A stretch of DNA of 53,559 bases from a bacterium. GTDB lineage: Bacteria; Chloroflexota; Dormibacteria; Aeolococcales; Aeolococcaceae. The position numbers were made by a program, and so were the translations under genes. Under the pieces are notes generated by a model. It searched no databases. It was not told where the DNA came from and saw only the letters and a program-made list of their open reading frames with translations. This document shows, piece by piece, positions 25,523-34,054 of the stretch. Each line of letters starts with the position of its first letter. Position 1 is the first letter of the stretch. The stretch is from contig JAJZLL010000024.1 in NCBI GenBank assembly GCA_021803465.1, forward strand, positions 1 through 53,559. Reading direction: 5' to 3'.

Positions 25523-26547
25523 TGAACATCCTGGTCGTTGGGAGTGGATCCTGGGGGACAGCACTCTCCTGTCTCCTTGGCCAGGTGCATTCCTCTGTAA
25601 CGCTCCTTGGACGGACTGCGGGTGATGTTGCTTCCATCAGCGAAACGCATGAGAATGCGAAGTATCTTCCTGGCATCCACATCCCTGCAACTGTTGCCAT
25701 AACGGACGACTTGGAGTGGAGTGTGCCACGGGCGGACTGCATCCTCCTTGCAGTGCCTTCCGAGCACCTTCCCCACACAGTGGAACAGCTCTGTCCCCTC
25801 CTTAGGGAAGGGGCAGTGGTTGTGAGTGCAGTGAAGGGTTTTGAGCCATCGACACTGAGAACGATGTCCCAGGTCACAGCTGATGCGCTTGGTCCCACAT
25901 TCTCAGGGGACTGTGTGGTGCTGAGCGGTCCCACGATTGCCAGGGAATGTGCAGAGGGGCTGCCTGCAGCAGCAGTGGTGGCTGGGGAAAGCGCGAAAGC
26001 AGTGCTGCAGATCCAGCAGGCATTCATGGGAACAGCTCTTCGCACATACACGTCCAATGATCCAGTTGGAGTCGAGATTGGCGGTGCAGTGAAGAACATC
26101 ATTGCCATTGCTGCAGGCATCTGTGATGGACTTGAGATAGGGGACAACGGAAAGTCAGCCATCATCACAAGGGGACTTGCGGAAATGGTGCGGTTTGGCA
26201 TGACACGTGCCAGGGATCCCCTGACATTTGCTGGGCTCTCTGGCCTTGGCGACTGTCTTGTCACCTGCATGAGTCCCCTGTCACGCAACCGTAGACTCGG
26301 TGAGGCGATAGGACGTGGGAGGACCCTTGATGAGGCGTTGATCTCTCTTCATGGGATGGTTGCGGAAGGCGTTGCAGCTACGCGCGCACTCGTTGAGCAC
26401 AGTGGCATGGGCCGTGATGATCTTCCAATCACCCATGCTGTGCACGATGTGCTGTTTAGGCAGATCCCGACAGCAGAGGCGATGGAAGCTCTCCTCCAGC
26501 GTGCAGCAAGTGGCGAGCTGCGGGGAATTCGCTACACTGTGCCTTAG
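25522..26547 (+). CDS. gpsA: Glycerol-3-phosphate dehydrogenase [NAD(P)+]
   Basis: 341 residues. It reduces dihydroxyacetone phosphate to sn-glycerol 3-phosphate for phospholipid synthesis. The Rossmann motif ILVVGSGSWGTALSCLL is at the N-terminus, then VSAVKGFEPSTLRTMSQV and LSGPTIARECAEGLPAA. The catalytic lysine is in GGAVKNIIAIAAG, and LAGLGD appears as LSGLGDCLVTC. The ATG shares its first base with the der stop (TGATG). Pairing of der and gpsA is common in bacteria. A tRNA-Pro gene follows 10 nt later. Confidence 0.95.
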   Translation: MNILVVGSGSWGTALSCLLGQVHSSVTLLGRTAGDVASISETHENAKYLPGIHIPATVAITDDLEWSVPRADCILLAVPSEHLPHTVEQLCPLLREGAVVVSAVKGFEPSTLRTMSQVTADALGPTFSGDCVVLSGPTIARECAEGLPAAAVVAGESAKAVLQIQQAFMGTALRTYTSNDPVGVEIGGAVKNIIAIAAGICDGLEIGDNGKSAIITRGLAEMVRFGMTRARDPLTFAGLSGLGDCLVTCMSPLSRNRRLGEAIGRGRTLDEALISLHGMVAEGVAATRALVEHSGMGRDDLPITHAVHDVLFRQIPTAEAMEALLQRAASGELRGIRYTVP

Positions 26548-26557
26548 CAGGCTCCAT

Positions 26558-26631
26558 CGGGGAGTAGCTCAGGTGGTTAGAGTACTGGTCTGGGGGACCA
26601 GTGGTCGCAGGTTCGAGTCCTGTCTCCCCGA
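26558..26631 (+). tRNA. tRNA-Pro(GGG)
   Basis: A 74-nt cloverleaf: acceptor arm CGGGGAG/CTCCCCG, anticodon arm CTGGT-CTGGGGG-ACCAG (anticodon GGG) and T-arm GCAGG-TTCGAGT-CCTGT. The discriminator is A and CCA is not encoded. It may be processed from a gpsA read-through transcript because only 10 nt separate them. Confidence 0.95.
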
Positions 26632-26666
26632 TTGTAGAGTTGGATGTGCAATGCTGGGAGAGTAAG

Positions 26667-26867
26667 ATGGCAGTATACGAGCGGTGCGAAAACTGTGGCA
26701 CACAGACTGCTGTGTATCGGCTTGCAAGCGTGATCTTTGATGGTAAGATTGCACGGCTATGCCCTGCATGTGTAGCTGGAGAAGCTGACCGGATCGATGT
26801 GCCGCATGCGCCACGGACCGATCAGGGCGCTACCCAGCCAAGCACGCAGCGGAAGGTGTGGTATTAG
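26667..26867 (+). CDS. Small zinc-ribbon protein
   Basis: 66 residues with two C-x2-C knuckles, CENC near residue 7 and CPAC near residue 32, enough for one zinc ribbon (treble-clef-like). The C-terminus is polar and disordered. GGGAG lies 6 nt before the ATG at 26667. It may share a transcript with tRNA-Pro. No partner or nucleic-acid target can be named. Confidence 0.75.
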   Translation: MAVYERCENCGTQTAVYRLASVIFDGKIARLCPACVAGEADRIDVPHAPRTDQGATQPSTQRKVWY

Positions 26868-26938
26868 CATTGGTTTCTGCAGGGCTTCCGGGCCTGTGAC
26901 AGATCGGTGATGGAGTTGTAACAAGACTCTGAGATGTG

Positions 26939-27466
26939 ATGACGAAACCTTTACAGTTCCTCAACATTGTATCCATGGGATCAAGGAGTGCTCGCAGGAG
27001 TGGTAGATGCCAGAGAGCACAGGCTCTGGTGGAAACTGCGCTGCTTGTCCCTGTCATGGTGTTCATACTTGGGATGGGAGTTGCTGTGGGACAGATGGTG
27101 CAGGGTGCTGTGGACCTGACCAATGCTTCGCGTTCTGCAGCCCAGGTTGCATCGCAGGACTGGTACAACTACTGTTCTGGCGTGACCACCTGTGGGTCAA
27201 CGAGTCCATCCTCACAGATGACAACGCAGGAGCAGGGGGATGCCATCACTGCTGCCTGCAGTGAGCAGGGGTATGCAGCGAACCTCAACTGCCTGACAGA
27301 CGGTTCAGGAACCGACATGAGTTCGATCACTGTGAAGAACGAGTTAGGCCAAGCTTCCGGGAATCCGATCGTGCTTGTCCAGATCGCAGCGAAGCTCAAG
27401 CCCATCCTCCCCCTGATCCCCACATTCAACATCACAGTCCAGGCTGCTGCTGAGGAGGAGCAATGA
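26939..27466 (+). CDS. TadE-like pilus assembly / pseudopilin protein
   Basis: 175 residues. After a basic leader, the motif AQALVETALLVPVMVFI begins one long hydrophobic helix (about 28-50), typical of TadE/TadG N-termini. The helix stays in the membrane and the rest faces outside. The exterior part has cysteines (CSGVTTC, C near 107 and 119) that could form disulfides. TadE proteins accompany Flp/Tad pili. The start is not well fixed: the ATG at 26939 is used, MGSR at 26975 is an alternative, and no good Shine-Dalgarno sequence is seen. Its stop overlaps the next gene (ATGA), which makes a three-gene unit with TadG- and TadE-like proteins. Confidence 0.8.
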   Translation: MTKPLQFLNIVSMGSRSARRSGRCQRAQALVETALLVPVMVFILGMGVAVGQMVQGAVDLTNASRSAAQVASQDWYNYCSGVTTCGSTSPSSQMTTQEQGDAITAACSEQGYAANLNCLTDGSGTDMSSITVKNELGQASGNPIVLVQIAAKLKPILPLIPTFNITVQAAAEEEQ

Positions 27467-29505
27467 TATCGCACCGGCCATCACGACGGTCCCAGCAGGG
27501 ACAGACACTCCTCATCTTCGCACTCTGCGCGATCTTCATCTTTGGCGTCATTGGAGTGGCCATTGATGGTGGATATGGACTTTTCCAGCAGGGTGAAGCG
27601 CAGAATGCTGCGGACTTCGCGAGCCTTGCAGTTGCAAACGACATCGCTGCTGCCTGTGACAACGGTGCATCGGTTTCCCAGCAGTCCGTGGTGAAAACCA
27701 TCAAGGATGTCATTGCGCTCAATGATCCCCAGGTACCGAGCGACTGGAGTGCGTATTACACGGACAGCACGCAGGCGAAGATTTCCGGTACAGACTTCAA
27801 TCTTTCGAATCCTGACACGAGCTATGGGAGCTATGTGCCTCTCGCATCACCGAATGGCACTGCACCCGCGACAGCATGTGGAATAACCATCACAGTGAAT
27901 CCCTCATGGAAGACGTTTGTCGAGGGGATCATTGGATTCAACACGCTTTCCGCAAGTGCTCAGGCCTCTAGCATCTACAAGGGACCTGTCCCAGGCTCCC
28001 AGCTCGGCATCAGCATTGTCTCCCTCGATTCCCATGGAGCGCATACGATCTTCATGGGAACGGGAACGTTCAATGTCACAGGTACCATCGCAGCGAATGC
28101 TGATGGAATTGTCTACTGCGAAACATGGAGTGGCACGAAATGCAACTATTCGAGCTATCCGCAATATGCAACGTGGAATAATGCTGATGTCGTCGATGAG
28201 AAGGCGGGTGGAACACTCAATGTCAATGGGACAATCCAGTCCGTGATAGCGAATCCGTTCGATGGCTGCTTTGGGTCACCAACTGCAGGAACGCCACCGT
28301 ATGCGAATCAAATCACATGCACTCCGCCATGGCCGAATCCTGTTGAGCATATCTCGTACAACACCCAGCTGGGGAACCAGGGAGCTGCCAAGGATCCGTT
28401 TGCGAGCTACGCCTCTCCTGATGCGTATGCAGGGTGTCCAGCAGGGTCGAACACGCTGAATCCAGCTCCCGATGTGACCAAGAACACGACCTACTACTAT
28501 CCAGGAACCTACACGTCACCTCTTGTCGTGAACAGCAGTGCAACCCAGAATGTCGTGTTCCTCAACTGCCTTGGAACGGCGCCTCCCAGCACCTCTTGCC
28601 AGGATGGTCCTGGAACTGCTCCTGGTTTCTACCTCTTCGAGCAGGGAGCGGAGATTCTTCCACCTGCTGGAGTCACTGTTTCAGGCTGTGATGTGCTGCT
28701 CATTGGGACTGCACCACTTGCACAGTTTGCAGGGGGGGGCGTTCCAGACCGTCTCTGGGTGACAAAAAATGTCAATGGCACCACAAGCAACAATGCAGGA
28801 TATGACCAGAGATTCTGTTCATACTGCGGGCTAGATACGGGCAATTTACTTCCGACATCTGGGTATTACGATGGTGGTGGGGGAAGTTACGGTGCATTTG
28901 GACCGAACTACTCCATCGTGTTGGGAGGGCAGGGAAACATCACCCTTTCCGGCGTGACAGATTCGAACTACAGCGATGTGCAGCACACGTACAACCAGTT
29001 CCTCCTGTGGCAGGACATCCAGAGCCAGTACTGCGGGCATCCCCTTACCTCTTCACCCCAGAACTGTGCAGCGAACATCGGACTCGATGCGCTTCCTCCT
29101 GGCGCCCTGAACACGGCGAACCCACTTTCCACATCCTATTCATGCAGTGGGTACAGCCACTGCTACCAGGGGGATTCCGCAACGATCAACATCAACAATT
29201 CCGTCATCTATGATGATTCACAGCCTCAGGGAAACCTCTTTGGCAACCAGATTGCTGGAAACTACTACAACAGCAACGGCAGCAATGGAGGGTATCCGTT
29301 CTCGGCTGGAGGCGCCATTGTTGTTGGCCAGGGGGACACGTGTGGCCAAAGCTACTTCTGCACTTCAGGAACCGTGAATGTGAACAATGGTGTTGCACTA
29401 GTTGGACGGTTCAGCACGGATGGCAACACGCAGTTCAACATCACAGGCAACACGAACTTCAAACTTCCCGGAGTCGCAGGCTCCGGGCCATCTCTGGTGG
29501 GGTAG
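27463..29505 (+). CDS. TadG-like protein with large extracellular domain
   Basis: 680 residues. The N-terminus is the TadG signature: GQTLLIFALCAIFIFGVIGV, one membrane helix, followed by QQGEAQNAADFASLAVA. After residue 160 a long asparagine-, glycine- and serine-rich region of short repeated strands (GTFNVTGTIAANADG, GTLNVNGTIQ, GTVNVNNGVALVG) suggests a beta-helix or other repetitive surface fold. About 20 cysteines occur outside the membrane. GGAGG lies just before the ATG, which overlaps the TadE stop. A run of eight G at 28732-28739 lies in frame near codon 425 and could make expression phase-variable. No tad secretion ATPase, platform or prepilin peptidase gene is in the window. Confidence 0.8.
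   Translation: MISHRPSRRSQQGQTLLIFALCAIFIFGVIGVAIDGGYGLFQQGEAQNAADFASLAVANDIAAACDNGASVSQQSVVKTIKDVIALNDPQVPSDWSAYYTDSTQAKISGTDFNLSNPDTSYGSYVPLASPNGTAPATACGITITVNPSWKTFVEGIIGFNTLSASAQASSIYKGPVPGSQLGISIVSLDSHGAHTIFMGTGTFNVTGTIAANADGIVYCETWSGTKCNYSSYPQYATWNNADVVDEKAGGTLNVNGTIQSVIANPFDGCFGSPTAGTPPYANQITCTPPWPNPVEHISYNTQLGNQGAAKDPFASYASPDAYAGCPAGSNTLNPAPDVTKNTTYYYPGTYTSPLVVNSSATQNVVFLNCLGTAPPSTSCQDGPGTAPGFYLFEQGAEILPPAGVTVSGCDVLLIGTAPLAQFAGGGVPDRLWVTKNVNGTTSNNAGYDQRFCSYCGLDTGNLLPTSGYYDGGGGSYGAFGPNYSIVLGGQGNITLSGVTDSNYSDVQHTYNQFLLWQDIQSQYCGHPLTSSPQNCAANIGLDALPPGALNTANPLSTSYSCSGYSHCYQGDSATININNSVIYDDSQPQGNLFGNQIAGNYYNSNGSNGGYPFSAGGAIVVGQGDTCGQSYFCTSGTVNVNNGVALVGRFSTDGNTQFNITGNTNFKLPGVAGSGPSLVG
28732..28739 (+). 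repeat. G8 homopolymer inside the TadG-like gene
   Basis: Eight consecutive G, read as GCA-GGG-GGG-GGC in the intact frame. It is the longest G-run I found in the window. Slippage by one base would truncate the surface protein. Confidence 0.6.
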
Positions 29506-29511
29506 CTGCAG

Positions 29512-30009
29512 ATGCGCCGTACTGTCCGCACACGAGGCCAGTCACTGGTGGAATTTTCCCTTGTGGCGCCGATTTTCTTTGCAATGCTGACAGGTCTCAT
29601 TGGAGTGGGATGGCTCTATTTCCAGAGTGTTGCTGTTGCCAATGCAGCACGTGCTGGTGCCCGGGAGGCGACAATTGAAACTTCCTATGCCAATCCAACC
29701 TGTGAATCCGGAAAGCCGGACTCCATCGAGCATGTGGCGCAGCTTTCCGCAAACATCGTTCAGGTGGACCAGAATCCACTCTGCGCTACTCATCCAGTTA
29801 CCAATCCAAACGAGCTTTTCCAGGTGCCGAGTGGCAACACTGCAACAATCACCCTGACTGCGCATGGAGGAGGGCTTTCATCGCCCACCCTCATCACTGT
29901 CACTGTCACCTACTACCCGCTTCCATTCCTCTTTGGCAGGAACCTGAAGTTCGAGAGTTCAAGCACGCTGCCCCCTGAAGCCAACAGGAATGCCCAGACG
30001 AAGACCTGA
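29512..30009 (+). CDS. TadE-like pilus assembly protein
   Basis: 165 residues. RTRGQSLVEFSLVAPIFFAML opens the protein with the classic TadE motif (G-Q-S-L-V-E-F), and one membrane helix covers about residues 9-36. The conserved region VANAARAGAREATIE follows. The exterior domain is beta-rich with two cysteines. It begins 6 nt after the TadG-like stop, so the trio is one operon. It is closer to canonical TadE than the first gene of the set. Confidence 0.85.
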   Translation: MRRTVRTRGQSLVEFSLVAPIFFAMLTGLIGVGWLYFQSVAVANAARAGAREATIETSYANPTCESGKPDSIEHVAQLSANIVQVDQNPLCATHPVTNPNELFQVPSGNTATITLTAHGGGLSSPTLITVTVTYYPLPFLFGRNLKFESSSTLPPEANRNAQTKT

Positions 30010-30055
30010 TCCCCTTGAACTTGTCGTTCAGGCATGCGACAGCCATTGAGCACTG

Positions 30056-30991
30056 TCAGGCGGGAACCGTTGTTCCATGCCAGTTTCCTCCACAGAGAAT
30101 GACCCATGCGGATGCTGGGTGTTCAGTGGAGGGAGAGAGAAGCGGTGCACATGCGAGGGCAGCAGTGGGTTCAATCCGTTCACCAAGGTGGGAGAGAAGC
30201 AGTTCATGGGTGCGCACAATGTCGACCTCGGAAACTGTGAGCACTGCATCAACCTTCGTGAGCAGGATGGGAAATGTGAGTGAGCCAAGATGCATGGTTC
30301 GCACTGCATCAGCCACTGTTGTGGGAGGTGCATCGAGCGCAACGAGTTTCCCTGCTGCGAAGCTCCTGGCTGCATCATCAGCAGCAGCAGGCTCAACTCC
30401 AATGATGCGAGTCTCAGGATGGAGAGCCTTCATGACTGTGGCAATACCGCTGATGAGTCCACCACCGCCAACTGCGACATAGATCGTCTCAGGGGGAGGA
30501 GCATCAGCGAGCATCTCGAGGGCCAGTGTGCCCTGGCCAGCAATGACATCTTCGTCATTGAAGGGATGGATGAGCGTGAACCCAGTTGACTGCTGGACAG
30601 CAGTGACGACTTCTTCACGGTTTGCTACTGTCACACCTTCACGTATGATCTGTGCTCCAAGCGAGGATACGAGGGCAATCTTGTCAGGACTGCTGTCCTC
30701 TGGCATCACGATGACTGCAGGCTTGTGCTGAAGTGTTGCTGCATAGGCGACAGCAGCACCATGGTTTCCCGATGACACAGCGACGAATCCCACTGCATCA
30801 GGCTTCCTGAGCGATGCATTGAGCGCTCCACGAAGCTTGAAACTGCCTGTGCGCTGACGATACTCAGCTTTGAACGACAGCTCCATGTGGAGTCTCGCTG
30901 CGAGTTCGCCTCCAGGGAGAAGTGGTGTGTGGACAATGTGGGGTCTGATGCGCTCTTGGGCAGCAGCAACGGCTGCAAGATCCACTGTCAT
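30056..30991 (-). CDS. Threonine/serine dehydratase-like PLP enzyme
   Basis: 311 residues, a fold-type II PLP enzyme without the C-terminal ACT regulatory domain of biosynthetic IlvA, so closer to catabolic threonine/serine dehydratases or serine racemase. The PLP lysine is in RTGSFKLRGALNA, the phosphate-binding asparagine loop is SSGNHGAAVAYAA, and the glycine loop is VAVGGGGLISGIATV. It would deaminate threonine to 2-oxobutyrate or serine to pyruvate; the substrate is not decided. The ATG at 30991 overlaps the stop of the upstream reductase gene (ATGA), which supports this start over much longer in-frame ones. Confidence 0.88.
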   Translation of the reverse strand: MTVDLAAVAAAQERIRPHIVHTPLLPGGELAARLHMELSFKAEYRQRTGSFKLRGALNASLRKPDAVGFVAVSSGNHGAAVAYAATLQHKPAVIVMPEDSSPDKIALVSSLGAQIIREGVTVANREEVVTAVQQSTGFTLIHPFNDEDVIAGQGTLALEMLADAPPPETIYVAVGGGGLISGIATVMKALHPETRIIGVEPAAADDAARSFAAGKLVALDAPPTTVADAVRTMHLGSLTFPILLTKVDAVLTVSEVDIVRTHELLLSHLGERIEPTAALACAPLLSPSTEHPASAWVILCGGNWHGTTVPA

Positions 30992-31980
30992 GCGGAAGAC
31001 TCCGCATGCATGGCCTGATCCACTGCAGCGCTGAGTGCCTCGCTGGACATGGATCCAGGCAGGTGTTGGCTTCGTGCCATTGCCCAGACGAGACGCTGCA
31101 GGGTGGCATTGACAGGAGTGGGGATGCCATGCTGCCTTCCGAGGAGGACAATCTCTCCATTGAGGTAGTCGACTTCTGTCCGTGAAGCATGGGTGGCAAG
31201 ACTCTGCCATGTTGAGCTTCCGCCACGGGGTGGACCAGCTGTTGCCCTGGGAGGAGACAGGATGCTCCTCCTCTCACGTGCCTCATCCTCAGGTATGGGG
31301 GTTATGCTGCAGGCCTCATACACCCTGAGCGCCTCATTGCGTGCTAGACGGTAGATTGTGCCATCCGCCACAGCCCCGTCGGATATGGCATCCACTGCAT
31401 TGCCAAGGTTGTTGAGGAGTTTCGCGTATTTCCATGCAAGGACATCGTCAGTTGCCCTGCAGGAGAATCCTGCAGCAGTGAGGTCTGAGGCCACTTCCTC
31501 CGCTGTCGCATCACAGCCTGCAGGTGCACAGCCGATATCCAGCACGCCAGGTATGGGAGATGAGTAGTACGTGACTGAGCCAGGCGCAAGGTGTTCTGCA
31601 GGGAGAAAGACGCACATGCCATACACGTGCGGGAAGAACCGCATCGCGAGGTGCTCGTTTGCAACACCGTTCTGTGCGCAGATGAATGGTGTGTGTTCAG
31701 GCGCCACGGGAGCGCAGGCAGCAAGAACTCCTTCCGTGTCCTGGGACTTGACTGCACAGATGATCGCATCGTGGTCTGTCCAGGTGAGGCTGTCGATGGA
31801 CTGCACCACGGGAATGCGGAGCCTGCGGCTGCCTTCCGGACTCACCAGCTCCAGACCATCATGGAGCATCCGCTCATAGTGGTGACCCCGTGCAACTGCA
31901 ACGACCTCGTGGTGAGACTCATGGAGCAGGCCTGCCAGGAGTCCGCCAATTGCGCCAGGTCCATAGATGATGTACCGCAT
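30988..31980 (-). CDS. Ketopantoate reductase family protein (PanE/ApbA)
   Basis: 330 residues. The NADP Rossmann motif YIIYGPGAIGGLLAGLL opens the protein. CAVKSQDTEGVLAA and FICAQNGVANEHLAM follow the family pattern, the conserved lysine is in WKYAKLLNNLGNAVDA, and a C-terminal helical domain has RTEVDYLNGEIVLLG. PanE makes pantoate for coenzyme A, but many members of this family reduce other 2-oxoacids, so I give no symbol. It is translationally coupled to the dehydratase gene, whose 2-oxoacid product could be its substrate; this is inference from position. The ATG lies 6 nt after GATAAT, with no Shine-Dalgarno sequence. Confidence 0.88.
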   Translation of the reverse strand: MRYIIYGPGAIGGLLAGLLHESHHEVVAVARGHHYERMLHDGLELVSPEGSRRLRIPVVQSIDSLTWTDHDAIICAVKSQDTEGVLAACAPVAPEHTPFICAQNGVANEHLAMRFFPHVYGMCVFLPAEHLAPGSVTYYSSPIPGVLDIGCAPAGCDATAEEVASDLTAAGFSCRATDDVLAWKYAKLLNNLGNAVDAISDGAVADGTIYRLARNEALRVYEACSITPIPEDEARERRSILSPPRATAGPPRGGSSTWQSLATHASRTEVDYLNGEIVLLGRQHGIPTPVNATLQRLVWAMARSQHLPGSMSSEALSAAVDQAMHAESSA

Positions 31981-31986
31981 GTACCC

Positions 31987-31992
31987 ATTATC
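31987..31992 (-). promoter_or_regulatory. -10 box, leaderless promoter of the reductase/dehydratase operon
   Basis: GATAAT on the minus strand, 6 nt before the ATG at 31980. Confidence 0.45.
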
Positions 31993-32063
31993 AGCACTTC
32001 ATGACAGGGAAGGAAGATCGCAGATATACGATACTTAAGAAGCACGCAGAACGTTAAGTGATG

Positions 32064-32072
32064 TGCTATAGT
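32064..32072 (+). promoter_or_regulatory. Extended -10 promoter
   Basis: TGCTATAGT, a TG-n-TATAGT extended -10. Predicted transcription start near 32079 gives a leader of about 180 nt before the ATG at 32261. Confidence 0.5.
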
Positions 32073-32166
32073 ATGTACAGAGATACTTCTCCTGACAGAG
32101 TGGTGAGGAGGCCTGAAGAGATGACAGATAGGCAGGGGCTGCAGTCTTCCTGGGCAGCATGGTGTC

Positions 32167-32209
32167 TGCAGGCTGGACACGGAATTGCTCCACCAGGGAG
32201 CTTCCTGCA
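32167..32209 (+). promoter_or_regulatory. Nested stem-loop in a long 5' leader
   Basis: The outer stem is TGCAGG (32167-32172) with CCTGCA (32204-32209). The inner hairpin is GCTCC-ACCAG-GGAGC (32187-32201). It lies in the leader of the membrane-protein gene, about 50 nt before its ATG. Confidence 0.4.
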
Positions 32210-32260
32210 AGAACCATCAGCACACGCAGTTCACAATGATTCACGTGAAGGGACAAAGAC

Positions 32261-32809
32261 ATGAAGCGGAAAACATTCGATGCAATTCTCACGAGCTTTG
32301 GGGGAATACTGACAGTCATTCTTGTCGTCGCAGGGAGCCTTCTCCTGTGGGGCTACAACTTTGCAAGCCAGAATGTCCATGACCAGCTTGCTGAACAGAA
32401 GATCTTCTTCCCGGCGAAAGGAAGCCCTGCACTTGCCAGTTCCGAGATTGGCCCGTACCTCAACCAGTACGCAGGGCAGGAGCTTCTCACTGGACCGCAG
32501 GCTGAAGCGTATGCGAACCACTTCATTGCTGTCCACCTGAAGGAAATTGGCGGAGGAATGACATACTCCCAGCTCAGTGCCAAGGCCCAGGCACAACCGA
32601 CGAACGCAAAGCTTGCTGGCCAGGTGGATACGATGTTCAAAGCCACAACGCTTCGTGGTCTGCTGCTTGAGGCGTACGCCTTCTGGCAGATGGCACAGAT
32701 CGCACTCATCGCAAGCATCGGCGCATTCATCGCAGCATTCATCATGCTTGTGCTCACCTTCTTCGGGTATCTCCACCTCAGGAAGGTGTCTCCTGACGCC
32801 ATGATGTGA
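32261..32809 (+). CDS. Conserved membrane protein, two transmembrane helices
   Basis: 182 residues. One helix lies at about 9-31 (LTSFGGILTVILVVAGSLLL), and a second at about 147-170 (ALIASIGAFIAAFIMLVLTF). The extracytoplasmic loop between them carries QKIFFPAKGSPAL, YAGQELLTGPQAEAYANHFI and TLRGLLLEAYAF. This pattern is shared by a conserved actinobacterial protein family often annotated, without good cause, as a LigA-type dioxygenase; no dioxygenase feature is visible. Function is unknown. AAGGGA lies about 8 nt before the ATG. The long structured leader suggests post-transcriptional control. Confidence 0.8.
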   Translation: MKRKTFDAILTSFGGILTVILVVAGSLLLWGYNFASQNVHDQLAEQKIFFPAKGSPALASSEIGPYLNQYAGQELLTGPQAEAYANHFIAVHLKEIGGGMTYSQLSAKAQAQPTNAKLAGQVDTMFKATTLRGLLLEAYAFWQMAQIALIASIGAFIAAFIMLVLTFFGYLHLRKVSPDAMM

Positions 32810-32876
32810 GGAATGGATCTCTCAGGTCCTGTGCGGGCTCTGGCCACCTGGCCAGGGCCCGTGCTGCATTGGGCAC

Positions 32877-33302
32877 TCAGTCTTTCGGTGGGGACGGAGG
32901 TGCAGAAGGTGCAACGACCCGGAACGGAGTGCCAGGAAACCGGTGCGCATTCACTGCAGCGACCACCTGGAAGGAGCCATCGCTTGCCACAGGGAAAGGC
33001 CCACGGATGACTGCCATGAACCGGATGCCATCGCCTGGTGGAAGACCAGGTGGACGGCCAGTGGCGAAGGGAATTGTGATGGGACCGACATGGGGGGTGT
33101 TGTCCGCGTCCTCTATTGTTATCGCGAGCGTGTGGGTGTCACTCGTTTCGAGATAATCAACAAAGATGCCAACAGCAATGTCGAAAGGCAGGATGCCGGG
33201 CAGCTGTGGCACGCCAATGTGGTCGAAGCCACCACCCATCATGTAGAGCTTTCCGTTCTGCACTTCGGCTCTGTCTGCAAGAAGGAGGAAGTCGAGCTGC
33301 AT
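32877..33302 (-). CDS. Conserved protein resembling the DUF6941 family
   Basis: 141 residues, beta-rich and soluble. The N-terminal signature MQLDFLLLADRAEVQNGKLY followed by MMGGGFDHIGV and the mid-region FATGRPPGLPPGD match what I know of DUF6941 proteins. The C-terminus is proline-rich (SAPPSPPKD). AGGAGA precedes the ATG. It is divergent from the methyltransferase gene. No activity is known. Confidence 0.8.
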   Translation of the reverse strand: MQLDFLLLADRAEVQNGKLYMMGGGFDHIGVPQLPGILPFDIAVGIFVDYLETSDTHTLAITIEDADNTPHVGPITIPFATGRPPGLPPGDGIRFMAVIRGPFPVASDGSFQVVAAVNAHRFPGTPFRVVAPSAPPSPPKD

Positions 33303-33360
33303 GGTATCTCCTGTGTACGTGATTCTTCATCCACTGTACAGTGCCAATTTGCTCCAGTGA

Positions 33361-33366
33361 TACGAT
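33361..33366 (+). promoter_or_regulatory. -10 box, leaderless promoter of the methyltransferase gene
   Basis: TACGAT, 6 nt before the ATG at 33373. No Shine-Dalgarno sequence. Confidence 0.5.
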
Positions 33367-33372
33367 GTCAGT

Positions 33373-33978
33373 ATGCATGAGAGCTTTGAGCGTTCCACCT
33401 GGAACGCCAGGTACGAGCAGCACCATCATGTCTGGTCCACAGAGCCGGACCCCTTTCTTGTGGAGTGTGTCTCTCCCCTTGCAGCATCAACAGCAATAGA
33501 TCTTGGAGCAGGAGAGGGTAGGAATGCCCTGTGGCTTGCGCAGCGGGGCTGGAACGTCACTGCCGTGGATGTTTCCGACATTGCTCTCCAGCGGCTCGCG
33601 GAACGTGCTGGAGAGGCGAAGGTCACCATCCGGACATTGGCTCTCCGATTCAAGGAGTACTTTGCTCTCGGGGAGAAGGCGGAGCTTGTTGTTGCTGCGA
33701 ACATCCATCCGGAGGTGCACCAGCGGGCTGCGTTCTTCAATCATGTCATCGACTGTGTCGCTCTTGATGGATATCTCTTTGTCATTGGCCATCACAGGGA
33801 TTCTCTTGGCAAGGCTGGACCACCAGACCCGGAGCGACTGTTCACTGAAGAGATTCTCAGGGACGGATTCGCCCCGCTCGAGATACTGCGGTGCGAGGTG
33901 ATCCATGGAGTTTCGGACCTTCCAGGACATGAGGAATCGCCGTCCGTCGCCCTCTGGGCGCGGAACAGGACTGCCTGA
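33373..33978 (+). CDS. Class I SAM-dependent methyltransferase
   Basis: 201 residues. The opening WNARYEQHHHVWSTEPDPFL is typical of small TehB/thiopurine-like methyltransferases. Motif I is AIDLGAGEGRNALWLA near residue 42, followed by VTAVDVSDIAL, which binds the ribose. Later motifs (ELVVAANIHPE, DGYLFVIGHH) complete the Rossmann-like fold. The substrate is unknown. It is a single gene with a leaderless-type start. Confidence 0.88.
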   Translation: MHESFERSTWNARYEQHHHVWSTEPDPFLVECVSPLAASTAIDLGAGEGRNALWLAQRGWNVTAVDVSDIALQRLAERAGEAKVTIRTLALRFKEYFALGEKAELVVAANIHPEVHQRAAFFNHVIDCVALDGYLFVIGHHRDSLGKAGPPDPERLFTEEILRDGFAPLEILRCEVIHGVSDLPGHEESPSVALWARNRTA

Positions 33979-34054
33979 TACCATACCCAGTAGGGTGTCA
34001 TCGGGGTGCGTGAACTCTTCCCCGTTGCAGAGTCCATGATTTGGGCAGTGGATG

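Noticed and set aside
32058-32264. Small plus-strand frame of 68 codons in the leader of the membrane-protein gene
   Set aside because: It starts inside the -10 element, has no ribosome-binding site and covers the structured leader, so it is unlikely to be translated.
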